DNA from: Dongshaea marina
Lineage (GTDB): Bacteria; Pseudomonadota; Gammaproteobacteria; Enterobacterales; Aeromonadaceae
Reading direction: 5' to 3'
Assembly: GCF_003072645.1 (NCBI RefSeq)
Contig: NZ_CP028897.1
Span: forward strand, 4,441,501-4,505,500
Length of the DNA stretch: 64,000 bases
The notes under the pieces were generated by a model. The model was not told where the DNA came from. It saw only the letters and a program-made list of their open reading frames with translations, and did no database searches. Position 1 is the stretch's first letter; each line of letters begins with the position of its first letter. A program made the position numbers and the translations under genes. Of this stretch, positions 19,253 through 27,581 are shown piece by piece.

Positions 19253-19552
19253 TCAGCCGGGAATGCAGAAGCAGCGATACAGGGTCTCCAGTACCGCTCG
19301 CACCTCATCACTATGCACCCGATAATAAACTTTTTGTGCGATCTTGCGTGTCGCAACCAACTCATCTCGCCGCAGCAGTGCTAGGTGTTGTGACAGGGCC
19401 GACTGGCTCAGGTTGAGTTTTTCATTGAGCTCCGTCACCGACAACTCCGCATCGAGCAGCATACAGAGGATCATCAACCTCTGCTGATTGGCCATCGCTT
19501 TCAACAGCTCGGCCGCTCTGCCCGCATTCTCTTCCATCTCAGCCAGTTCCAT
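19253..19552 (-). CDS. ArsR/SmtB-family winged-helix regulator
   Basis: This is a DNA-binding regulator of about 99 residues. It has ANQQRLMILCMLLDAELSVTELNEKLNLSQSALSQHLALLRRDELVATRKIAQKVYYRV, the typical ArsR winged helix-turn-helix with recognition helix SQSALSQHLALLR. I chose ATG 19552 (MELAEMEENAG) because it has GGAG upstream and lies after the thyA stop; the longer frame overlaps thyA. No CxC metal-binding motif is seen in helix 3. Two cysteines near the end (RCFCIPG) might respond to metal or redox, as in BigR/SqrR-type members, but this is conjecture. It sits 13 bases after thyA. Confidence 0.85.
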   Translation of the reverse strand: MELAEMEENAGRAAELLKAMANQQRLMILCMLLDAELSVTELNEKLNLSQSALSQHLALLRRDELVATRKIAQKVYYRVHSDEVRAVLETLYRCFCIPG

Positions 19553-19565
19553 CCCATCGAACTCC

Positions 19566-20360
19566 TTAGATCGCCACCGGTGCCTTGATATGTGGATGAG
19601 GATCGTAACCCTCAATCACAAAATCTTCGAACCTGTAGTCAAAAATCGACTCTGGCTTACGCAAAATTGTCAGCTGCGGAAGTGCTCTTGGATCCCTTGA
19701 TAGCTGCAACTTGGTCTGCTCCAGGTGGTTGGAGTAAAGATGTACATCTCCGCCACTCCACACAAAGTCCCCCACCTCAAGATCACACTGCTGGGCGATC
19801 ATATGGGTGAGCAGGGCGTAGCTGGCGATATTAAACGGCAGCCCCAAAAAGACATCACAGCTGCGCTGATACAGCTGACAAGAGAGCTTGCCATTGGCCA
19901 CATAAAACTGGAACAGGGCATGACAGGGAGACAGGGCCATCTTGGGCAGGTCGCCCACATTCCAGGCCGAGATGATCATCCGCCTCGAATCGGGATCTTT
20001 TTTGATGAGCTCGATCACCTGAGAGATCTGATCGATCACCTCCCCATCCTGACTCACCCAGCTGCGCCACTGCTTACCGTACACAGGGCCCAGGTCGCCA
20101 TTTTCATCGGCCCACTCATCCCAGATAGAGACGCCATTATCTTTGAGGTAACCGGTGTTGGTATCGCCATTAAGAAACCACAGCAACTCATAGATGATCG
20201 AACGCAGGTGACACTTCTTGGTAGTGACCAGCGGAAAGCCCTGCTGGAGATCAAAACGCATCTGGTGGCCAAACACAGAGAGGGTCCCGGTACCGGTCCG
20301 GTCCTCTTTGGCCTGCCCCTCATCTAAAATATGCTGCATCAAATCCAGGTACGCTTTCAT
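19566..20360 (-). CDS. thyA: Thymidylate synthase
   Basis: ThyA methylates dUMP to dTMP using methylene-tetrahydrofolate. The protein has 264 residues, as in E. coli. The catalytic cysteine lies in [12 protein letters not shown], and the dUMP-binding [19 protein letters not shown] and DVHLYSNH segments are intact. The start overlaps the lgt stop by four bases, indicating a coupled lgt-thyA operon, the usual gammaproteobacterial arrangement. Confidence 0.98.
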   Translation of the reverse strand: MKAYLDLMQHILDEGQAKEDRTGTGTLSVFGHQMRFDLQQGFPLVTTKKCHLRSIIYELLWFLNGDTNTGYLKDNGVSIWDEWADENGDLGPVYGKQWRSWVSQDGEVIDQISQVIELIKKDPDSRRMIISAWNVGDLPKMALSPCHALFQFYVANGKLSCQLYQRSCDVFLGLPFNIASYALLTHMIAQQCDLEVGDFVWSGGDVHLYSNHLEQTKLQLSRDPRALPQLTILRKPESIFDYRFEDFVIEGYDPHPHIKAPVAI

Positions 20361-21175
20361 GCTTTCTCCTCTGAAGAATTACCAAACCAGCCGGGTTTAC
20401 GGTGGGCGATCAAGATAAAGGTCAGGCCAATCAGAATCATTGGCGCAGACAGGATCTGCCCCATGGTGAAGTAGTGGAAATAGAATCCCATCTGCGGATC
20501 GGGCTGACGGAAAAACTCTGCAATAAAGCGGAACAATCCATAGCAAACCAGGAACATGCCGGCCACCGAACCTCGTGGCGGGTTACGCTTCCAATAGAGA
20601 TTGAGAATAATGAAGAGCAGGACTCCCTCCATGGTGAACTCATAGATCTCTGAGGGGTGGCGCGGCAGGGGGCCGGCCTGAGGATAGATGACACCCCAGG
20701 GCATATCGGTCACCCGTCCCCAAAGCTCACCATTAATAAAGTTACCGATGCGCCCGGCACCTAATCCGAAAGGCACCAGGGGCGCGACAAAATCGGCAAC
20801 CGTCATGAAGTGGCGGGAGTTTTTGCGCCCAAACAGCCACATCGCCAGGATCACACCGATCAGGCCACCATGAAACGACATCCCTCCGGTCCAGATCTTG
20901 AAAAGATAGAGAGGGTTGGCAATAAAGTAATCCCACTGGTAGATCAGCACATAGCCGATCCTTCCTCCCAGGATCACCCCCAGAAACGAGTAGAACACCA
21001 GATCGCTGATCTGCTCGCTGGTCCAGAATCCATTCGAACGCTTCGCCCTGGCATTTGCCAGCAGCATCGCAAAGCCAATTCCAACCAGGTACATCAAGCC
21101 ATACCAGCGCACATGCAGGGGTCCAAGGCTGAACGCGACAGGATCGATATGAGGATAAACCAGATGATGAATCAC
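20357..21175 (-). CDS. lgt: Phosphatidylglycerol-prolipoprotein diacylglyceryl transferase
   Basis: Lgt attaches diacylglycerol to the lipobox cysteine of prolipoproteins, the step before LspA. This 272-residue membrane protein has seven hydrophobic segments. The signature [14 protein letters not shown] (about residue 140), the conserved [10 protein letters not shown] and the HPSEIYE segment are present. It forms an operon with thyA. The window therefore holds one lgt and two lspA genes. Confidence 0.97.
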   Translation of the reverse strand: MIHHLVYPHIDPVAFSLGPLHVRWYGLMYLVGIGFAMLLANARAKRSNGFWTSEQISDLVFYSFLGVILGGRIGYVLIYQWDYFIANPLYLFKIWTGGMSFHGGLIGVILAMWLFGRKNSRHFMTVADFVAPLVPFGLGAGRIGNFINGELWGRVTDMPWGVIYPQAGPLPRHPSEIYEFTMEGVLLFIILNLYWKRNPPRGSVAGMFLVCYGLFRFIAEFFRQPDPQMGFYFHYFTMGQILSAPMILIGLTFILIAHRKPGWFGNSSEEKA

Positions 21176-21517
21176 TGAATATTCCTGTAGTTAACGGGTG
21201 AAGCGGCATTGTCCGATCAATCCCGATGGAGCTCAAGCCCCAATCGAATTTCTGAAAGGCTAACGTAAGGAACGCCACAAAGCCTAGTGACTCTGCAGAG
21301 CTCAGAGTCCTCTGTGGATCCGGCTCATTTAGAGCACTTCGGGTTAAGCTGGGTCATCATTTAAGCTTGGACAAAAGAATTTCTGGCTTTGCTAAGCTGA
21401 CCTTCTGCAGCATGGATGCTGCAGCAGAGCACCAAGGATGGCATTGCGAGTCAGGATGCAAAGCCAGAGATTCATCCCAGCATTGACTCCATTTATGGAG
21501 AAAATGCTCTAGTAAAT
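21176..21517. other. 342-bp gap between ptsP and lgt
   Basis: No gene or RNA is recognised. It should contain the promoter of lgt-thyA. A short inverted repeat CTGCAGCAT-GG-ATGCTGCAG lies at 21405-21424. Nothing else stands out. Confidence 0.5.
21405..21424. repeat. Inverted repeat in the ptsP-lgt gap
   Basis: Nine-base arms CTGCAGCAT and ATGCTGCAG flank two Gs. There is no T-run. It could be a protein-binding site or the remnant of a terminator for ptsP. Confidence 0.4.
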
Positions 21518-23782
21518 TCAGGCCCCTGCCCTGAGAAAACCACCGAGTTTTTTAAACTCGAGGTAGTCGGTGAAACTTTTTCGCAGCAGCTCAGAGCTCT
21601 CTTCGGCCATTCCCTGCTTGAGCAGAGGCTGAAGCTCATCGAGGCGCACCCTGCGTAATATATATTTGATCCGGGAAAGGTTCATCCGGTTCATGCTCAA
21701 CTGCCGATACCCCATGGCCACCAGCACCAGGGCACCGATTGGATCGCCAGCCAGCTCACCGCAAACCGACAGCGGCTTGCCATGCTCACGAGCGAGCACC
21801 GGCAGGGGCTCAAGGGCTCGCAGCAGCGCCGGGTGCAGCACATCATACAGAGGGGAAACCCGGGTATTATTTCGATCCACAGCTAACAGATACTGAGTCA
21901 GATCATTGGTCCCGATGGAGATAAAATCGACCTTGCCCGCCAGCTCATCGAACAGATAAAGCAGTGAGGGGACCTCAAGCATCACCCCCAGACGAGGTAG
22001 CGCAGTGATCTCTTCTCCTGCTCCCTCTTTCTCCTCTTTGAGCTCTTTCCAGGCTTGCTCCAGCAGACGGCGAGACTCGAAGATCTCATGCAGCGTGGTG
22101 ACCATTGGCAACATGATAGAGAGGTTTCCCAATCCCTGATCGGCTCTGAGCATCGCTTTGAGTTGTTGTAAAAAGATCTCCGGATGATCGAGCATCAGGC
22201 GGATGCCACGCCATCCGAGGAAGGGATTTGGCTCAACCACGGGGAAATAGGGCAAGAGCTTATCTCCCCCCACATCCAGGATCCGCATGCAGACAGGCTT
22301 ATCCCGAAAATGTTTCAAAATGGCCCGGTAGCTTGCCTGCTGCTCCAGCTCGGATGGGAAGCTATCCTGTAGCATGAATGGATACTCACTCCGATAGAGG
22401 CCGACCCCATCAAAGTGCAGTCCATCATGGATCTGTTCCTCTCCCAGCCCAATATTCAGCAAAAGTGAGATCTCGACTCCATCCTCCAGGGCCGCAGGCC
22501 CCTGTTCATGATGCATCACATCATCAATCAGGCTACTCTCCTGGGCCTGGTACTCCCGATAACGTTGCATGGTTGAGGAGTCAGGATTGACAAAGAGATC
22601 GCCACTGTAGCCATCAATGATCAGCGAGCTATGATTGAGTTCATCCAGCGGAAGGTTAAGCCCCATCACAGCAGGTACCCCCAGAGCCTTGGCCAAGATG
22701 GCGGCATGGGAGTGGTGAGAACCATGGGCTGACACTATGCCTCTAAGTTTATCCCGAGGCAGCTCAGCCAGGGTTGCAGCACTTATCTCTTCGGCGATCA
22801 GAATAAACTCATCCGGAAACTCCTGCTGATCGACCTCATTCTGGACCAGCCGGCTTAACAGGCGACGGGCAACATCACGAATATCTGAGGAGCGCTCCTG
22901 AAAATAGGGATCGCGCATCTGAGAGAACTGGGCCACCATCCGCTCACTCACCAGTTTGACCGCGGTCGCTGCCGTATGGCTGCGCTGGCCGATCTCATCG
23001 CGTATCCCCTGCAGGTAGAGGGGATCCTTGAGGAGGTGGCGGTAGATATCAAAAATGGCAAGGGTATCCCCGGACAGGGTCTCCTTCAGGCATAGGGAGA
23101 CCCTGTCCAGCTCATCAAAGACCTGTTCAATGGCCAGATCCAGGCGTACCAGTTGCCGGGCCGGGTACTCGGCCTTATGGATACCCACCTGCTCCAACTC
23201 GACATGGGGGTTCCAGATCAAAGCCTTGGCGATCCCGATCCCGGGGGCACTGGCAAGGCCCTGAAAGTGCTGGCAGATCCCGAGATGCAAACCTGTTTGC
23301 AGCTTTCCTTTGGCCTCATCATGGGCGATCACCACCGCAATCTGCGCCGCCAGAGTGACCAGGAAGGACTCTTCACTCTCATCAAAGAAACGCTTTTGCT
23401 GTTGCTGAACAACCAACACCCCCAAAACCTGGCGCTGGTGAATGATAGGAACCCCAAGAAACCCATGGAGCTGGGTGTCACAGAGTCCGGGGAGATCGAT
23501 AAAACGGGGGTGCTGATGAATATCCGCGAGATTGATCGGCTCTTCACGCAGAGCCACCTGCCATTGGACCCCTTCACCCAGAGGTAGGGAGAGCTCACCT
23601 ATGGCATCGGCACAGGGGCCGCAGGCAGCCATCAGGGATAGCTGCTGTGACTGCACGATAAATATGGAGCAGCAATCTGCTCCCATCACGGCCCGTGTCT
23701 TATTAACCAGAATATCGAGCGCCGATTGAAGCTCAGCTGCGGCACTCACCTGTTCAACTATCTCTCGTAACTGTGTCAGCAC
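21518..23782 (-). CDS. ptsP: PEP-protein phosphotransferase of the nitrogen PTS (EI-Ntr)
   Basis: PtsP starts the PTS-Ntr phosphorelay (EI-Ntr to NPr to EIIA-Ntr), which links nitrogen and potassium state to regulation. At 754 residues it has the usual length. A GAF domain covers about residues 1-165, followed by an enzyme I core. The phospho-histidine is in HGSHHSHAAILAKALGVPAVM, and the PEP-binding barrel is represented by GVGLYRSEYPFM, LDVGGDKLLPYF and SVCGELAGD. The start is GTG with GGAG seven bases upstream. The gene lies 15 bases after rppH, forming the conserved rppH-ptsP unit. Confidence 0.96.
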   Translation of the reverse strand: MLTQLREIVEQVSAAAELQSALDILVNKTRAVMGADCCSIFIVQSQQLSLMAACGPCADAIGELSLPLGEGVQWQVALREEPINLADIHQHPRFIDLPGLCDTQLHGFLGVPIIHQRQVLGVLVVQQQQKRFFDESEESFLVTLAAQIAVVIAHDEAKGKLQTGLHLGICQHFQGLASAPGIGIAKALIWNPHVELEQVGIHKAEYPARQLVRLDLAIEQVFDELDRVSLCLKETLSGDTLAIFDIYRHLLKDPLYLQGIRDEIGQRSHTAATAVKLVSERMVAQFSQMRDPYFQERSSDIRDVARRLLSRLVQNEVDQQEFPDEFILIAEEISAATLAELPRDKLRGIVSAHGSHHSHAAILAKALGVPAVMGLNLPLDELNHSSLIIDGYSGDLFVNPDSSTMQRYREYQAQESSLIDDVMHHEQGPAALEDGVEISLLLNIGLGEEQIHDGLHFDGVGLYRSEYPFMLQDSFPSELEQQASYRAILKHFRDKPVCMRILDVGGDKLLPYFPVVEPNPFLGWRGIRLMLDHPEIFLQQLKAMLRADQGLGNLSIMLPMVTTLHEIFESRRLLEQAWKELKEEKEGAGEEITALPRLGVMLEVPSLLYLFDELAGKVDFISIGTNDLTQYLLAVDRNNTRVSPLYDVLHPALLRALEPLPVLAREHGKPLSVCGELAGDPIGALVLVAMGYRQLSMNRMNLSRIKYILRRVRLDELQPLLKQGMAEESSELLRKSFTDYLEFKKLGGFLRAGA

Positions 23783-23797
23783 CTAAGATCTCCTTTC

Positions 23798-24310
23798 TTA
23801 TTTACGGTGCCGCTTACCCTCCCGCTGAGAGTTAAATGGCATCGCCAGGGGTGCAAACTCCTTCATGACACGTCGGTACACCTCTCTCTTAAAGGATACG
23901 ACATGACGCACCGGATACCAGTAACTAACCCATCGCCAATCATCAAACTCAGGGTGCCCATGGCAGCCGAACTGGATGTTAGATTCGTTCGACTCATTCA
24001 GACAGAGCAGGAACCATTTCTGCTTCTGCCCAATGCACAAGGGCTTAGAGTCCCAGCGGATCAATCGCTTGGGGAGTCGATACTTAAGCCAGTTGCGAGT
24101 TGAGCCAAGGAGAGTCACATCTCCTTTTTTTAGCCCTATCTCCTCATGCAGCTCGCGGTACATCGCATCTTCTGCTGTCTCATTCTCATCGACACCGCCC
24201 TGGGGAAACTGCCAGGAGTTTTGCCCAAAGCGCCTGGCCCACAAGACCTGACCTTTGCGATTGCACACTACGATACCAACATTGGGACGATATCCATCAC
24301 CATCCACCAC
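23798..24310 (-). CDS. rppH: RNA pyrophosphohydrolase
   Basis: RppH removes pyrophosphate from mRNA 5' ends and triggers RNase E decay. The 170-residue Nudix protein has the box [23 protein letters not shown] with the REx2EE core. The [13 protein letters not shown] start matches E. coli RppH. Translation probably begins at one of two adjacent GTG codons. It is the first gene of rppH-ptsP, divergent from mutH across a 765-bp gap. Confidence 0.96.
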   Translation of the reverse strand: MVDGDGYRPNVGIVVCNRKGQVLWARRFGQNSWQFPQGGVDENETAEDAMYRELHEEIGLKKGDVTLLGSTRNWLKYRLPKRLIRWDSKPLCIGQKQKWFLLCLNESNESNIQFGCHGHPEFDDWRWVSYWYPVRHVVSFKREVYRRVMKEFAPLAMPFNSQREGKRHRK

Positions 24311-25075
24311 GCAATCACCTGTTATAAAAACTGATTTCTGTTAGAGATTGTTTCACAATAGCCCGTTACCAGCAAATCAGCCTCATCCCGGATAGCTGTT
24401 TGTGAGGTCACTCGCTCTCTAAGCCTTAAATCCCAAGCCAAAAAATAGGTTAAAACAACAAAATAGACATTTAATAAGCTTAAAAATCCATTTTATTGAT
24501 GAGTTAACACCTGTTTATGATGAATAGCTCTCATTTTTTAGATAAAAATGAGGTAGTGGATAACTTAGCTGATCCTGATGGGGACGCCCCCAGAGTCGGG
24601 AGATGAAAGGCATTACAAATAAGATAACCAAATGATTATTATTACTTTAATACAAAGAACAGGAACCTTGACACTCACAGAGTTATCCACTTATCCCTTG
24701 AAAACAAGCTGATCATCTTGAGAAACACCGGTTAACATCTACATTTTTGTGGAATGAAATAGATGCCTTATGATGATAATCAACTAAAAAGCATAAAAAT
24801 ATCTGTTGCTTTTTCCGTTATCCAGAGTTGATGTGGATAACATTGTGGATTAAATCAAGATCCGGGTGAATACTCACTCACCGAAGCATTGTCAAATGAT
24901 CCATGTAACAATAAACCCTTTGAAATCATTCAATTAGAAAAGAAAGCTCCTTCTGCCTCATTTGTAGCTCCCATCGCACATTTTTTATCCGTAACATAGG
25001 CTGCACTAAGGATAGTGCTTTAATCCTGGCTTAAAAGGCCATAGAATATTTCGCCGCTTCACAAATAGCACCGCC
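24311..25075. other. 765-bp AT-rich gap with DnaA-box-like sites
   Basis: No gene is recognised. The stretch is clearly richer in A and T than its flanks. It holds at least five nonamers that equal or differ by one base from TTATCCACA, plus several GATC sites. Their positions are listed under the separate cluster entry. Promoters for rppH and mutH should also lie here. Confidence 0.6.
24555..24852. promoter_or_regulatory. Cluster of DnaA-box-like nonamers
   Basis: The sites are AGTGGATAA at 24555 (minus sense, one mismatch), TTATCCACT at 24683 (one mismatch), TTATCCAGA at 24818 (one mismatch), TGTGGATAA at 24832 (perfect, minus sense) and TGTGGATTA at 24844 (one mismatch, minus sense). The last three lie within 35 bp. 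None of the usual oriC neighbours (dnaA, dnaN, mnmG, rpmH) are near. A DnaA-titrating or DnaA-regulated promoter region is the inferred role. Confidence 0.5.
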
Positions 25076-25747
25076 ATGAAACTTATCCCTCCCGGCTCAG
25101 AAGAGCAGCTATTACAACGAGCAGAACAACTGGCTGGCTTGTCGATGGCCGAGCTGGCAGAGATAGCCCAGATTCAAATCCCAAAGGATCTACGCCGGGA
25201 TAAAGGCTGGATTGGCCAGATGCTTGAGCTGCACCTGGGTGCCGAAGCCGGCAGCAAGCCGGAGCAGGATTTCCCCGAACTAGGGATTGAGCTCAAGACC
25301 ATCCCGGTTGATCAGCTGGGCAAGCCGACAGAGACCACCTTTGTCTGCGTCGCCCCCCTTTACGATATTCTGGGCCTGAGCTGGGAGAGCTCCAGTGTTC
25401 GTAATAAGCTCTCCAGGGTGCTGTGGATCCCGATAGAGTACAACCGACAGCTTCCCCTGGCTGAGCGCCGGGTTGGAACTCCTCTGATCTGGAGCCCCTC
25501 AGCCGAGGAGGAGCGCAAGCTCCGTCAGGACTGGGAAGAGCTGATGGAGATGATCGCTCTCGGGGAGGTGGAGTCGATCACAGCCCGAACCGGACAGGCC
25601 CTGCAGCTCAGACCCAAGGCAGCCAATCGTAAAGCCCTGACCCGGGCGATTGGCTCCGATGGCCAAACGATCATGACCCTTCCCCGGGGCTTCTATCTCA
25701 AGACTCAGTTCACCCATGAGATACTCAAGCGACATTTTATGTTGTAA
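25076..25747 (+). CDS. mutH: DNA mismatch repair endonuclease MutH
   Basis: MutH nicks the unmethylated strand at hemimethylated GATC sites when activated by MutS and MutL. The 223-residue protein has the Sau3AI-like fold. The catalytic D-ExK motif is visible in [16 protein letters not shown] (Asp, then E and K), and [17 protein letters not shown] is conserved. Its presence implies Dam methylation and fits the GATC sites in the adjacent gap. Position beside rppH-ptsP agrees with E. coli. Confidence 0.96.
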   Translation: MKLIPPGSEEQLLQRAEQLAGLSMAELAEIAQIQIPKDLRRDKGWIGQMLELHLGAEAGSKPEQDFPELGIELKTIPVDQLGKPTETTFVCVAPLYDILGLSWESSSVRNKLSRVLWIPIEYNRQLPLAERRVGTPLIWSPSAEEERKLRQDWEELMEMIALGEVESITARTGQALQLRPKAANRKALTRAIGSDGQTIMTLPRGFYLKTQFTHEILKRHFML

Positions 25748-25842
25748 TATACTCTCTTGAACCCTATAGAGTGTGTGGAATACTCGGAATTCATTCACAG
25801 CAATGATTGGGAAAAGTGAGTGATTATTGGGTACTATAGGAG

Positions 25843-25897
25843 AGTAAAGGCAAGAAATTTCTGATTTTTTAAGCTTTTCTGAGTTCTTGCCTTTACT
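25843..25897. promoter_or_regulatory. Perfect 14-bp-arm stem-loop before the early-set-domain gene
   Basis: Arms AGTAAAGGCAAGAA (25843-25856) and TTCTTGCCTTTACT (25884-25897) are exact inverted repeats with a 27-base AT-rich loop. It ends 26 bases before the next start codon. It has no T-run directly after it, so a regulatory RNA structure or protein-binding site is as likely as a mutH terminator. Confidence 0.55.
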
Positions 25898-25923
25898 GAT
25901 TCTGTATTGATAAGGAGATTGAA

Positions 25924-26247
25924 ATGCCGGTGATCAAAAAATTCCTAAAGTCTCGTCCAGAGGTTAAGGTAACCTTCGAAGTTGATCCGAATAGTGTTGG
26001 CGATGCCAAAAAAGTCAATATTATTGCTGAGTTTGAGCAGTGGAAACCTATCGCCCTCAAGCGTCTTAAATCAGGAAGCTTCAAGACAACCCTGAACGTT
26101 CCAACCGACAAGCAGGACCAATTCCAGTTTCGCTATCAGCTTATCATGCAAGATGGCCGTGAAGTGTATCAAAACGACCCTCAAGCCGATGGCTATATTC
26201 CAAACGAGTATGGAGAAGAGAATTCCGTGCTGCGAGTTTGTGAATAA
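25924..26247 (+). CDS. Isoamylase early-set (CBM48/AMPK-like) domain protein
   Basis: This is a 107-residue single-domain protein. The core VKVTFEVDPNSVGDAKKVNIIAEFEQWKPIALKRLKSGSFKTTLNVPTDKQDQFQFRYQL follows the beta-sandwich pattern of early-set domains found in glycogen-branching enzymes and AMPK beta subunits: a W after the 'GEF..W' strand, then F.t.l.v, then F+Y.+. Such stand-alone proteins occur in marine gammaproteobacteria; their role is unknown, perhaps glycogen binding. The ribosome site AAGGAG is strong. An unusual stem-loop lies upstream and a tripartite repeat downstream. Confidence 0.65.
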   Translation: MPVIKKFLKSRPEVKVTFEVDPNSVGDAKKVNIIAEFEQWKPIALKRLKSGSFKTTLNVPTDKQDQFQFRYQLIMQDGREVYQNDPQADGYIPNEYGEENSVLRVCE

Positions 26248-26280
26248 CCACCTCAAAGAGGTGGTTGAGCCAACCACCTC
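26246..26280 (+). terminator. Three-armed alternative hairpin/terminator
   Basis: AACCACCTC (26246-26254), GAGGTGGTT (26258-26266) and AACCACCTC again (26272-26280) allow two exclusive hairpins. The second is followed by TTTCTCTTTT and looks like a terminator. It overlaps the stop codon and could also serve the convergent motX. Confidence 0.6.
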
Positions 26281-26301
26281 TTTCTCTTTTCTCACCTGAC
26301 A

Positions 26302-27417
26302 TCACTCAATATTTTTGATCCTCTCGACCACTTCGGGTGGCATCTTCAATGCCAAACGATCGAGTAACCGCTCTTCACGCTCATCTCCACCGAGCTCCTC
26401 ACCGACTGAGTTCAACAACCAGTAATAAGCTTTCTCGTAATCAAGCGGACTACCATAGCCTTCGAGCAGAAGCTCAACCAGCTCGACCCGTGCAGGACGA
26501 TAACCCAGGCTGGCCGCCTCTATCATCAAGGGCATGGCTCGCTGGGCATTTTGCTTGACCATGGTCCCGGTCGCATAGGCATGGCCAAGATAGGCCAGGG
26601 CCTCAGGTAACCCCTGACGGGCCGCTCGCCAGATAAAATCAAAACCAAGGGCTACGTTGGAATCAACACAGACCCCCTCGGCTAACATATTCCCCCATAA
26701 AAACCGGTAGGCGGGCAGCTTCATCACCAGGGCTCTGGCCTCAATATCCTGAACCAGCTGACACTCATCGAGGACGACACGCTCCAGGTGCAGCCCCTTA
26801 TTTATGAGTTTCAGGAGATCATCCTCCCGGTAGATCTGAACCGCGCCATAAGGATCCTCTTCCTCGACGATTGGCTCTGGCTTTGACTGCTCCTTGATAG
26901 CCACCTTTTTCTGAGCTTCTGGTGCGGGTTTTGTGAGGGGCTTGGCCACAGCCTCTTTCTCGGCTATCTCGGCGCTTTTAGCCTGACCACTGGCAGCACT
27001 CGCAGCTGGATCCTGGCCTTCAGGTTTAGCGTCCGCCACCTGGGCCCGGCGAGCTTTTTCACTCACCACCTCTTCGGGGCTCTTCACCGCCTCCTTGTCT
27101 GCTTTTTCTGCGACTGAGACCGGCTCCGTTACCTCAGAGCTCACGACGGCCTCAGGTTCGGCTTCAGGCTTAAGGGTTTTTTCTGTCACCGCCGCCGGTG
27201 CTTTCTCTGAAATCTGCTGGTTTTTTTGCTGCTGGACCGGCTGGGATGGCAAGGGCTCGATCGCCCCGCCTACTTTAGCCGGAGCCGTGGTCGCGGTCGC
27301 CACTGTCGGCATCTTAACCTGGGGGGTCACAGGTCCCTGTGAACTGGCAGGCTCTTGTGCCATCACCAACCAAGGCAGCAGAGCAAGGGTCCCCCAGTAC
27401 CTGGGTAACAAAAACAT
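26302..27417 (-). CDS. motX: Sodium-driven polar flagellar motor protein MotX, with long N-terminal insert
   Basis: MotX forms the T ring with MotY and anchors PomAB stators of sodium-driven polar flagella. The 371-residue protein starts with a signal peptide (MFLLPRYWGTLALLPWLVMAQ). The C-terminal 185 residues match MotX, with VQIYREDDLLKLINKG, LDECQLVQDIEARA, WGNMLAEGVCVD and Sel1-type repeats ending in LLEGYGSPLDYEKAYYWLLNS. Between them lies a region of about 165 residues (20-185) very rich in Ala, Lys, Glu, Pro and Val and predicted disordered. Vibrio MotX is about 210 residues and lacks it. The start has AAAGGAG upstream. Family call firm; function of the insert unknown. Confidence 0.85.
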   Translation of the reverse strand: MFLLPRYWGTLALLPWLVMAQEPASSQGPVTPQVKMPTVATATTAPAKVGGAIEPLPSQPVQQQKNQQISEKAPAAVTEKTLKPEAEPEAVVSSEVTEPVSVAEKADKEAVKSPEEVVSEKARRAQVADAKPEGQDPAASAASGQAKSAEIAEKEAVAKPLTKPAPEAQKKVAIKEQSKPEPIVEEEDPYGAVQIYREDDLLKLINKGLHLERVVLDECQLVQDIEARALVMKLPAYRFLWGNMLAEGVCVDSNVALGFDFIWRAARQGLPEALAYLGHAYATGTMVKQNAQRAMPLMIEAASLGYRPARVELVELLLEGYGSPLDYEKAYYWLLNSVGEELGGDEREERLLDRLALKMPPEVVERIKNIE

Positions 27418-27581
27418 CGCGGCGCTCCTTTCATGGCAGCAGCGGTCAACTTAGTTGATTTATGCAAAATAGACGCCACCGACAAAAGATCTTGAGATCG
27501 CTCTATCTATAGGTATAGGTGATGTAAGGAAGGAAAAAAATGCCGGGAGAAAAGGGGCCAGAGGCAAGCTCTGGCCGCGGG

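Noticed and set aside
24555-24852. Chromosomal origin oriC
   Set aside because: Neighbours are rppH and mutH; no dnaA, dnaN, mnmG or rpmH, and no 13-mer array was recognised.
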